A stretch of 64,000 bases of DNA, taken from Mortierella sp. BCC40632. Its lineage: Eukaryota > Mortierellomycota > Mortierellomycetes > Mortierellales > Mortierellaceae. The stretch is from the NCBI GenBank assembly GCA_011634665.1, contig WAEK01000005.1, positions 2,365,001 through 2,429,000 of the forward strand, in the 5' to 3' direction. Below, piece by piece: positions 51,165 to 60,259 of the stretch; positions within the stretch are counted from its first letter, which is position 1, and each line of letters begins with the position of its first letter. The position numbers were made by a program, and so were the translations under genes. The notes under the pieces were generated by a model. The model did no database searches and was not told where the DNA came from. It was given only the letters and a program-made list of their open reading frames with translations.

Positions 51165-52802
51165 CAGTGGGCGCCAAAATGGTTTCAATAATTCTCAAAT
51201 TTTCATATTTTAGCAATTTTCTACCCATCGAGAATATGTAAATGCACCTTGTTGCTTAGATTGAAAACAATACCCAGAATGCCTTGTTCACGACAGTGTA
51301 AACAGATTTTCAATATGTTGTCAGAAAGGCGTGCTATGAGGTAAATTGTTGAAGCTAGATATTGGAACCATTTCGCCACTTGGGCACGCCATTTATATTT
51401 ATTGCTATTTCATCTCTTTTTTCACAATCGTTTGTCTTATATCTACAGTCAGTCAGAGAGATTAAAAGAAGATGAATAGATCTTGACAAGTTTGATATAA
51501 AATACGGGTGCAATCGCTCGAAAATGGTCGATATTCCTCCATCATGAAAAAAAAAACGAAAGAAGACACTCAAAAACTCTATCATAAGCCAGCTAAAAGC
51601 AGGCTACTCCGTCAAGAATGTCGCTAGACGATTATCAGTCAGCCCTGCTTCTGTTTCAAGGATCCGAACCAAGCATTTACCTACTCTACAAAGGCAACCA
51701 ACAGGAAGACCAAGAATTCTCTCGGCTCGCTCCAAGAATGATCTCAACAGAAAGTTACTTTCCGGCATGTTGAAGACTGGCAAGCAGGTCCACAAGAGCC
51801 TCAATGGTGAAGGGACAGTTATCTCGTACAGATCAGTCCTTCGCAACCTCAGGGAGATCGGCTTTCAAGCGAAGAAAAAAAGTCAAAAAGCCTTTCCTTA
51901 GTAAGCGACACAAGCAAAAAGCGCGGTTGGAGTGGGCAAGAGGTCATAAAAATTGGACCATCGATGACTGGAAGCGAGTGGTATTCTCAGATGAAACAAA
52001 GATAAACATCTGGAACTCGGACGGGATACAATATTACTGGGCTAAGCCAGGCGATCCGGTTCAACCATTTCATCTTCAACCTACTGTCAAGCATGGAGGT
52101 GGATCCTTGATGTTCTGGGGCTGTATGACGTCCAAGGGACTTGGCTATGGCTGTCAGATCTATGAAGGAACTATGAAAAAAAGGAGGATTACATCAATAT
52201 TCTCGACACAACATTGAAAGAAAGTCTCGAGTATTATGATCTCGGAAAAAATGACTTCTTTTTTTTCAGCACGACAACGACCCCAAACACAAAGCCAAAG
52301 CAACAACCAAGTACCTGGAGGATCAGGATATTGAGGTTCTTCGATGGCCTGCACAATCAGCAGATTTAAATCCAATCGAGCATGTTTGGGACAAGCTGAA
52401 GGTTCAGATTGGTCAACGAGAGAAGCGGCCTACGAGTGTTCATGAATTGTGGGATATGGTGCTGGAGGAATGGGAGCTGATACCACAGGATATGATTGAC
52501 AAGCTCTATGAGTCGATGCCACGAAGAGTAGAGGCCGTGTTGAAAGCGAAAGGGGGGAATACGAGGTATTGAAGAATTTTCCCGGACTAGTGGCAAAATG
52601 GTTTCTATGAGACGACAACATTGGAGGCGGCATAGCTCGCTCATGTGAAGTGATAAAGGCCCGCTTTCTTATTTCTCGGGTCCACCATTGATAAGACTTT
52701 CCTTTCTATTAGAATTGAATATGAAAGAGAAAGAAAGAATAAACGAGAAAATTAGAAAAAGCGAAATTTCTGAAAACATTGAAACCATTTTGGCGCCAAC
52801 TG
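51165..52802 (+). mobile_element. Tc1-type transposon TcM, copy 2 (1638 bp)
   Basis: Ends CAGTGGGCGCC and GGCGCCAACTG, flanked by TA (51163-51164, 52803-52804). The left flank is GyD, the right flank a Helitron gene. It is nearly identical to copy 1 and inverted relative to it. Confidence 0.95.
51587..52571 (+). pseudogene. TcM transposase, copy 2 (DD34E)
   Basis: Same domains as copy 1: HTH (GYSVKNVARRLSVSPASVSRI), TGRPRILSARS, a second HTH, then VVFSDETKINIWNSDG, FWGCMTSKGLGYG, HDNDPKHKAKATTKYL, LNPIEHVWDKLKVQIG and the tail KLYESMPRRVEAVLKAKGG. One-base indels sit in A runs (AAAAAAAG near 51880, AAAAAAAGG near 52178, TTTTTTTT near 52260). The A-run at 51547 leaves the obvious ATG (51544) out of frame. 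The C-terminal end is intact here, unlike in copy 1. Confidence 0.88.
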
Positions 52803-55800
52803 TACGCGCAGCGTGTCAGAAATACAATATCGATCATGACAGATATGTCACAGATCCATCGCTCCGACCAGACCTCTGCGTGCGTGTATTCAAGGCAAAA
52901 CTGGATGCTTTGTTGGATGACATTTTAAAAAAAAATGTATTGGGAGATGTCATCGCCTATACATGGGTAGTCGAGTTCCAGAAGCGAGGTCTACCTCATG
53001 CCCACATCCTTCTCATCCTTAAGGAAGGGTGCAAACCCACCACCCCTGAAGAGATTGATTCAATTGTTACGGCAGAGATACCAGATCCCGAGACGCATCC
53101 AAGACTCTATGAGACGATTACAAAGTGCATGGTTCATGGGCCATGCGGTGAGGCATTCCCTCAAAGCCCTTGCATGGACAACGGCTGCTGCTCCAAAGGC
53201 TTTCCGAAGCCCTTCGTACAAGAGACTACTGTTAATGATAAAGCTTATCCTTGCTATCGACGGAGAGCTGTTAACCAAGGTGGTCGTTCATGCGTATTAA
53301 GAGGTCGTGAAGTGGACAACCGTTGGATTGTCCCATACAACCCTTGGCTCTCGACAAAGTACAATGCGCATATCAATGTAGAAGTGTGCACATCGGTATC
53401 GGCAGTAAAATATCTCTACAAATACGTCTACAAAGGCCACGATCGAGCAAGATTTCGCCTTAACAGGAACAACGATGGAGACAATGATGACACCCCTACC
53501 AATGTTGACGAAATCAAAGACTTTGTTGACTCAAGATACGTTTCTGCATGCGAGTCTCTCTGGCGAATCTTCAAGTTCAGTCTCCATGCCCACTCTCCCA
53601 ATGTGGAACGCATGGATGTCCACCTGCCAAACCAGCAACTGGTGCAATTTGATGCCAGCAGAAAACAGGCAAAGAATGTCATCAAACGAAGGATGAAAAC
53701 TAGACTCACAGAATGGTTCAAGGCCAACGAAGAGTATCAAGAAGCTCGCGGACTACTCTACCATGAACTCCCCTCCCTCTTTACTTGGGACAGTAGAAAT
53801 CGCCGCTGGAAAAAAAGGAAGCGATCCCGAGGTGCCTATCCAACAATAGGCAGACTATACTTTGTCCACCCTTTGGATCGTGAGCGCTTTGCTCTTCGTG
53901 TTCTCCTTCTTCATGTACGAGGCCCAAGAAGTTTCAAAGAACTCCGCACAGTGGATGGGATTGAGCGAAATACTTTTAGAGAGGCTGCAATTGCCCTTGG
54001 TCTAATGGCTGATGATGAAGAATGGTCTCGATGCCTCTCAGAAGTAGTCGAATATAAAATGCCCTCCTCCTTACGCCATTTGTTTGCAATAATCCTTTTT
54101 CATTGCAACCCAAGCAACCCTCAAGCCCTTTGGGAAAAGTACGCGTTGGATCTCTGTGATGACAGACTCTATGCAAGAAGGTGTGCCTTACGCATCTATG
54201 ATGACACTCCACTCCCAGAAGACCAAGTCGAGGATGCAAAAAGAGAAGCCCTTCGAGACATTGACAAGATTCTCAAGCAGCTCGGGTCAAGTCTAGCGAA
54301 CTTTGAAGAGATGCCGCAGGACCTCAGTATCATAAATGTCATCAATCGAGACTCTATCGACAACAGTGCGAATAACAACGGCGAGTTGGAATTTCTTGGA
54401 CAAGCCAATGCCAATATCGCAAGATTGAATGTTGGACAGCGGGCCGCGTATGAAAAAGTAATATCTTCCATCCAGGATATCTCACTTCCTAAACTGTTCT
54501 TCCTTGATGGGCCAGGTGGAACAGGCAAGTCCTTCGTCTACAACACTCTCATTGCAAGTATCAAAGGCAACCTTCAAAGAGATGTAATTGTTGTCGCCTC
54601 CTCCGGCATTGCTTCCCTCATTCTCCATGGAGGGCAGACGGCCCACTCTGCTTTCTGTATTCCGTTAAAGCTGAATGCAGACTCTATGTGCAGAATACCC
54701 AAGCTATCCAGCTTATCAACAAGGATCAAGAATGCAGCTGCTATAATCTGGGATGAGGCACCTATGCTCCACCGTCATGCTTTTGAGGCAGTTGATAGGA
54801 CCATCCAAGATATCATGGAGTGCACTGAGCCCTTTGGTGGCAAGATTGTAGTCTTTGGTGGCGACTTTCGGCAAACTCTACCAGTTGTTCAGCGAGGCAC
54901 ACCCGCACAGATCATTAATGCTTGCTTAAAAAGCTCATACCTTTGGGAAAGTGTTCAGATATTGACTCTCACAGAGAATATGCGGGTTGCCCACAATCCT
55001 GAAAACCAGCCATTTGTAGATTTCCTCCTAGAAGTTGGCGCAGGGACTCTTCCGACCCATACTCTTGAAGGTCAAAGCGATTCCGTTCAAATACCAAATC
55101 AATACCTATTCCGCCCTCTTTATTCCACTGAAAATGATGCGCCTATCAAGCAGCTCATCCGGTCCATCTATCCCACGATCGAGCAAAGTCAAATGTCTGC
55201 CGAACAACTAATCGAAAGAGCCATCCTTGCTCCCCTCAATGATACAGTCAAAAAGATCAACGAGGTAGCAACAGAAATGCACTTTGGTAGCGAGGGCAGG
55301 ACTTATTTTTCCCAAGACTCAGTCCCAGATGATGATGGTGTTGATGCTGGACTCTACCCTATCGAGTACCTGAACAGTCTTGATCCCTCAGGACTCTCTC
55401 CTTCCAAGCTTAGACTCAAGGTTGGAATGCCTATTATGCTCCTGCGTAACATGAACCCAAGGCAAGGACTCTGCAATGGAACAAGGCTTATTGTACGCGA
55501 TCTCAGAGCAAAGTCCATTAAGGCTGAGATAGCAACAGGTCGCTTTGCAGGTCAATTGGTATTCTTGCCTCGCATCCCACTCACCTCCGCAGACGACGGG
55601 TCCTCTCCTGTGCAGTTCAGGCGTTGCCAGTTCCCGATCAAGCCTGCCTTTGCGATGACTATCAACAAGGCACAAGGACAGACTCTTCGACGTGTTGGAC
55701 TATATCTTCCAGCCCCTGTTTTCACCCATGGTCAGCTCTATGTCGCTCTCTCTCGCTGTACAGACCCCAGTAAGCTCGATGTTCTGATAGAAAACGGAGC

Positions 55801-55864
55801 CACTCCCAATCAATCAGGAACATTCACCAGGAACATTGTCTACCAAGATGTCTTGCTCCAATAA
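52688..55864 (+). CDS. Helitron Rep/Pif1 helicase, N-terminally truncated and fused to the TcM end
   Basis: A 1058-codon frame whose first 38 codons come from the TcM 3' end. Helitron sequence starts at 52803 (about residue 39). It shows the Rep nuclease HUH motif (FQKRGLPHAHILLIL, about residues 98-112), the paired tyrosines (KYLYKYVYKG, about 240-249), and then a PIF1-family superfamily 1 helicase: Walker A DGPGGTGKSFVYN (about 616-628), Walker B IIWDEAPM (about 689-696), FGGDFRQTLPVV (about 731-742) and the C-terminal MTINKAQGQTLRRVG and YVALSRC. These proteins nick and unwind DNA for rolling-circle transposition. The usual N-terminal zinc-finger region and start of Rep are absent, cut off by TcM, but the remaining frame is undisturbed for 3 kb, unusual in this window. 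The stop is TAA at 55862-55864, followed by an A run. The ATG lies in TcM DNA, so whether the fusion is expressed is unknown. Confidence 0.9.
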   Translation: MIRLSFLLELNMKEKERINEKIRKSEISENIETILAPTVRAACQKYNIDHDRYVTDPSLRPDLCVRVFKAKLDALLDDILKKNVLGDVIAYTWVVEFQKRGLPHAHILLILKEGCKPTTPEEIDSIVTAEIPDPETHPRLYETITKCMVHGPCGEAFPQSPCMDNGCCSKGFPKPFVQETTVNDKAYPCYRRRAVNQGGRSCVLRGREVDNRWIVPYNPWLSTKYNAHINVEVCTSVSAVKYLYKYVYKGHDRARFRLNRNNDGDNDDTPTNVDEIKDFVDSRYVSACESLWRIFKFSLHAHSPNVERMDVHLPNQQLVQFDASRKQAKNVIKRRMKTRLTEWFKANEEYQEARGLLYHELPSLFTWDSRNRRWKKRKRSRGAYPTIGRLYFVHPLDRERFALRVLLLHVRGPRSFKELRTVDGIERNTFREAAIALGLMADDEEWSRCLSEVVEYKMPSSLRHLFAIILFHCNPSNPQALWEKYALDLCDDRLYARRCALRIYDDTPLPEDQVEDAKREALRDIDKILKQLGSSLANFEEMPQDLSIINVINRDSIDNSANNNGELEFLGQANANIARLNVGQRAAYEKVISSIQDISLPKLFFLDGPGGTGKSFVYNTLIASIKGNLQRDVIVVASSGIASLILHGGQTAHSAFCIPLKLNADSMCRIPKLSSLSTRIKNAAAIIWDEAPMLHRHAFEAVDRTIQDIMECTEPFGGKIVVFGGDFRQTLPVVQRGTPAQIINACLKSSYLWESVQILTLTENMRVAHNPENQPFVDFLLEVGAGTLPTHTLEGQSDSVQIPNQYLFRPLYSTENDAPIKQLIRSIYPTIEQSQMSAEQLIERAILAPLNDTVKKINEVATEMHFGSEGRTYFSQDSVPDDDGVDAGLYPIEYLNSLDPSGLSPSKLRLKVGMPIMLLRNMNPRQGLCNGTRLIVRDLRAKSIKAEIATGRFAGQLVFLPRIPLTSADDGSSPVQFRRCQFPIKPAFAMTINKAQGQTLRRVGLYLPAPVFTHGQLYVALSRCTDPSKLDVLIENGATPNQSGTFTRNIVYQDVLLQ

Positions 55865-56225
55865 AAAAAAAAAAAAAAAAAAAGGAGTAGGCAGAGAGAA
55901 GAGGAGAGAGGCTAAAATTTTGTGACCAGAGGGGTAGTCAATATCGAATTTTAATTTTCGAATTTTCGAAAACGAATCTCAACCAACCATTTTTTTGAAT
56001 GCTAACCAAAGAAGGGCCTCCACCAACTTTCGGATTTTTTACGAAATAGTCGTCCCTAAAATCAAGGCGGTCCAATCATTTTTTTTTCGTAAAATAAACG
56101 TCATTTTTCGATGTTTATTTTTGAGATTTTTTTAATTTCCAAGTAAGGTAAGAGAGTATTTTTGCTGCTTCAAAAAGTGCGTGAGAGTGGTGGTGGGCTT
56201 TTCTTTCCTTCCTTAACTTTTTCCC
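55865..56225. other. AT-rich spacer with A run
   Basis: Starts with an A run of about 20 bases, then AT-rich sequence with TTTTCGAATTTTCGAAAA-type palindromes. No Helitron 3' hairpin with CTRR was convincingly found and no gene is seen. It probably contains the 3' region of the Helitron and the 5' region of the next gene. Confidence 0.4.
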
Positions 56226-58100
56226 ATGCCACCCAAACCCAGACGCTCACTCACTCTGCGTAGTGGCAAGATTGTTCATCCTGCTAGTCCTGTTGCTACT
56301 ACGAGTCCCTCATTACGAAGGGAAATACCAGAAGCAGGGAAGCAGGTTGATCAAGCCCCATTCACGAATGATGAAATACACAACTCGTCGTCTTCTGTCG
56401 TCATTGATGAACAAGAGGGGGAAGAAGAAGGAGAGGATGAGCCTCTCGCCCACAAGCGACCGCGAACGAACAATCTGCCCAGGTCAGGGTTCATTCCTGA
56501 TGCAGTAGTCCAGCAAAAGCCGCCATTGGTAAAGCCAAACCCAGCTCTTTCTGTACGACCTAAAGCTTATTCCTTCAGGGTCACACCACCAGTACAAAGA
56601 CAACAAGTGGAGAGACCCAACCAGCAATCCATCGAAGAACATACTCCTGCCGCTTCCAGCTCCAAAAAACTACAGTTTACTATTTTGCCTCCAGCAAAAG
56701 TGCTGACTCCTCTTCCAGTCTTGCTGGCGGGGGTACCATCCTCGGCTAATCATCCAAAAGCCCCCATGGATCGAAATTTCGAATCCTCTCCATTATCACG
56801 GAGTATGTCTGCTTCTGTCGAGCCAAAAGGTCTTTCAGGAGTAGTGTTCTTCAACTCGACTCACCAACTCACCGACTCAACTCAACTCAACTCATGAGTT
56901 GAGTTGAGTTCGAACTTTCTCCCGACTCGTGTAACATGAGTTGAGTTGAGTCGAAGCTTTTTTCAACTCATGAACTCATGAGTTGAGTTGAGTTAAGTTG
57001 AGTTGGAGTGAGTCGACTCGCTTACAGGGCGTAGATGCCCTGAGTTGAGATGAGTTCGACTTTTCAACTCATGAGTTGAGTTGAGTTGAGTTGAGTTCAA
57101 ACTTTTCGACTCATGAGTTGAGTTGAGTTCAGATTTTTCCCAACTTATGTGTGCATGAGTTGAGTTGAGTCGGACCTCCAACTCAACTCAACTCGACTCA
57201 TGGGAAACACTATTCAGGAGTCTGGAAAAAGCCCACAACCCGCGCCCTTGTAACATGGATGACAACAGAAGACAATTTTGCTCGAACATCTTGCGCCTCT
57301 CTCGCAAAACTCTGTGGTGGAATTGATGCTGTGTACAATGAGGCTGCAGCGTTTGTTCGGGGAGAGACAGGCGTTTCGAACAAGAACGCGTACGATAGCA
57401 AAACGGCTAGGAGGGCAATCGACTACATTAAAAAAAAGGTACGGGAGGCTCATCAAGCTGTCTCGACGACTGGGTCCGGTACAATAGACAACTTGACCGT
57501 AAGGGAGCAGGCCGAGAAAATATGCCCATTCTATGAGGACCTGTGGAGAGTTGTAGGAAAAAAAGTGTAGGGAGCCAATCCCCGAATTCTTGGAATGCTA
57601 GTTCTCTTGGGACAGCCGTCAACGATGTTGAAGGTAAACCCACCTCCCTATCGTGTGCAATCTAGAGGCACTGCTAGTCAGAAACTAACATTTTGCTTTT
57701 GTACATGCGAGAAGGACCTGACGATGAGATAGACAGCGCTGAGATCCCAATTGTCGTGACCGACGAAGAAGACGCAGATGTTAGCATCGCGATGAGCTCT
57801 CCTACCATGAGGTCTGCGAATTCAGATACCCACAAGAAAATCGACACCGTCATGACTACCTTGACAGATGCTCTGAATATGTTCAAATCAGGAGATGTTG
57901 GACAGCAAACCGACAGACAAGCATTGGATGTTATGAATGTAGCTCTCCGCAATATCCGAGAAGTCAGCAGCAGATTGGAGGAGAGGAACGCTTGGCTGGA
58001 GGAGAGGAATGTCAAGCTCGAGGAGAAGGTTGAACATTTCATGGAGAAGTATTTTGAAATGAAGGCTGAGTGCGACCTTCTCAAGAGAATCTCGCCCTAG
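56226..58100 (+). pseudogene. Harbinger-associated ORF (putative DNA-binding partner), split by MITE h2
   Basis: From ATG 56226: a Pro/Ser/Lys-rich N-terminus (SLTLRSGKIVHPASP; acidic EGEEEGEDEPLAHKRPR). At 56842-57212 a MITE h2 is inserted; skipping it and one duplication joins GLSG to VWKKPTTRALVTW, followed by a helical domain (MTTEDNFARTSCASLAKLCG, KTARRAIDYIKKKVREAH, TVREQAEKICPFYEDLWRV). After an A7 run (57561) the frame shifts by one, giving SQSPNSWNASS. A likely intron GTAAAC...CTAAC...AG (about 57632-57712) leads to an acidic and coiled-coil C-terminus (RLEERNAWLEERNVKLEEKVEHF). Harbinger elements usually carry a second, Myb/SANT-like DNA-binding gene; position and layout fit, but the domain call is inference. 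Its end overlaps the transposase stop by four bases. Confidence 0.6.
56842..57212. mobile_element. hAT-like MITE h2, complete copy (371 bp)
   Basis: Ends TAGTGTTCTTCAACTCG and GGGAAACACTA with the 8 bp duplication TTCAGGAG (56834-56841, 57213-57220). The body is almost entirely TGAGTTGAGT and ACTCAACTCA words arranged so that the halves can fold back, around a core GGGCGTAGATGCCC. Without the bounding duplication it would be taken for a simple-sequence satellite. Confidence 0.93.
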
Positions 58101-59373
58101 TATGGCTTGAACCTCGCTACATATCGCACAAGTTTTTCGCGCTTTGCATCGCCGTCGCGTCTATCGCCGTTTTCATCATGGATCATAGGAGGTTCTACAA
58201 GCACTCGTCGTGAATAGGACCGATTGAACTTGCTCTTTGGTAGCTCCTCCAGGGTGTCGCCCGGATGCATCAGGAGAAAATTATGGAGGGTGGCACATGC
58301 TAAGATCCAACTATTCACGTTCTTTCTATCTGTCTCCTTCCCAACATCCACAGCCATACAATCAAGAGACCGAAACTTGCTTTTAAGCATTCCAAAGGCA
58401 TTCTCGATTATGCTACGAGCAGATTTATGTCGTTTGTTGAAGATCCTACGTTTGTCCGTATTCCGTTGCTTGTCTCTGAATGGCGTGATAGTTATTGGGA
58501 GCAGCCCGTAGCCATTGTCGGCCAATAAGTACTCGTCCCCATTAAAAAAAATATTGCTTCTCCAATACAGGGGTGTCCATTTGAATGCTCGAGAGTCGTG
58601 CATCGAACCAACAAACCCTGCATCAAAAAATGTAAAAAGAGTTTTTCGTGATCGCAGACAGCAGTGGCACCCACAGCGTAACGACACTTGTATGTATTCC
58701 ATACGTCGGGTTCGAGATTCGGGGGGGCTTTGTCGTAGGGAAAGTGAGTCCCATCAATGGCACCAATAGCTTGTGGAAGACCATATCTTTCCACGTTCCA
58801 CGCCTTGATCAATCGCCGTCTACTGGTGTCTGGCCATTGTATGAATCTTGGGGAAAGTGAGCAGATAGCCTCGATACATCGCCAGAAATAATTCTTTGCC
58901 GACCCTTTGGAAATACCCATCGCGGCCGCTGTACGATCAAGAGACTCTGCCTTGGCACCAAGGCGATACATGCATGTCTTTAGCTGGTCACGCACAGGCG
59001 CTTGAGGTTTGTTCCCCTTCGGAGCGAAAACCGAGTGGTCCTTGATAAGATCTACCAGTGTGTTGAATTGTGATTTTGTCATGCGCATGTAAACGAGGAA
59101 TTCCTGATCCCTGTATTCTTCAAGCACCCGAAGCCTCCAGTCCGTCGAGACAGAGATACGGACACGATGCTCCAGATAGCGAGTCTGGAGGATGTCCTTA
59201 TACAGCTGGGTCATTTCGACTGCTAGTGCGTAAATGGGATACGGGTCTCGACTGCATCGCATGTGCAGCATGGCAAGAGTGACAGTCGCCATGATCAGGA
59301 TGGATACTGTTTCGAGATGTTCGAATCGAGAAGATGTTCTTGGCATTGGGAAGCATTGAGATGGCAAATGCAT
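58097..59373 (-). pseudogene. PIF/Harbinger-type DDE transposase (one frameshift)
   Basis: A DDE_4-type transposase. N-terminal helical part (STDWRLRVLEEYRDQEF, RMTKSQFNTLVDLIKDHSVF), HTH-like KAESLDRTAAAMGISKGSAK, the first catalytic Asp in AIGAIDGTHFPY near 58755-58790, the second in EYLLADNGYGLLP near 58490-58530, and the Glu in ARSIIENAFGMLKSKFRSL near 58370-58420. A frame change lies in the T/A-rich stretch at about 58628-58645 (DHEKLF then TFFDAGF). Otherwise the core is complete. The start is uncertain: ATG 59373 is the longest, and ATG 59292 (MATVTLAMLHM) is also possible. It is transcribed toward the partner ORF, with the two stops overlapping at 58097-58100. No terminal inverted repeats or 3 bp duplication were identified. 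Confidence 0.85.
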
Positions 59374-59872
59374 ACCGCTGAGCCGAGTCTTAATTTTTTT
59401 TTTTTTTTTTTTTTTTTTCTCACAGTACGAAAGTCACTTTTTTGGCCCCAACCCAAATTTGGGTTTTAGGATTTTCGCAAAAATCTAAAGTGGTCAGCGA
59501 AAGTGTTCGCATAATTTTGAAATTGCAGCACTTTTGTGATTACTCCCTGTTCCAAGACACAGTGCTATCGCAATTGAAAGAAAGGGTTGTCTGGCCGTTG
59601 GGTTTCATTCCGGTTTCATCTGTGACAGGAATCTGCTCAGCATGATATCAAACCATGATTTCAAAAATATCCAGTCCATTCATACACTTTGTTTGAAATA
59701 GCATTCTTTTCACCTCCGCTTCTCTTTCTCAACCAACTCTTTATCTTTCAGCACGGCTCCTCAGCACTGTATTCTCCTCTCCTGCTGTTTCAATCATTAA
59801 CAGAACACCAATCCAAAATGAGACGGCTCTCCCAAGAAAAGATCAACAATGTCAAGACTCTTCTTCGACACG
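59374..59872 (+). other. Spacer with T run and possible start of another Tc1-type element
   Basis: A T run of about 27 bases (59394-59420) is followed by CACAGTACGAAAGTCACTTTTTTGGCCCC, which begins with the CAGT typical of Tc1 termini but lacks an adjacent TA. A pyrimidine-rich stretch then leads to ATGAGACGGCTCTCC at 59818. The 19 codons RRLSQEKINNVKTLLRHV resemble the beginning of a Tc1-type HTH but break at the GyG LTR at 59873. Low certainty. Confidence 0.3.
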
Positions 59873-60259
59873 TGTGAAATGTGGTGGTGTATGGACGAGT
59901 GAGTAACGAGACAAGAAGTTGTTTTATTAAAATCTACGCTTCGCCAAATAAAAAGGGAAGCCCGTAGGTGACGGGCACCTAGGTTCGTGACTGTTAAACG
60001 CGACATAGCTCCCCTCCCCAGACGATTGGTCCGGTAGGTCCTATGAGGCTGCCAAAATTGAAGGAAAATAATAGAAAACCTTCTCGGAAACATGTAGGGA
60101 AAATCATCTAAAAACCCTTCTAAAAAATATCGTTGTGTATCAAGGAAAAATTGAAAAACCTTGCTGTGTGATCATGGAGAATAACTGTCTGATGAGATCC
60201 TCTTTGATCTTGGTTGTGTATGAGGAAAAGCATTCGAAAAACCTCTGTTAAACGAGTCC
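59873..60259 (-). repeat. GyG 3' LTR region (inner boundary unresolved)
   Basis: On the minus strand the outer end is ...CACATTTCACA at 59873. It contains AATAAAAC and a TTTTTATTTGG stretch and, nearer the gene, three variants of GAAAAACCT. Only one copy is present, so its start inside 60100-60259 cannot be fixed. Confidence 0.5.

Noticed and set aside
55862..59420. Region between an A run and a T run as one element with inverted A/T-tract ends
   Set aside because: The tracts are simple homopolymers and no matching terminal repeats or duplication were found around the Harbinger genes.
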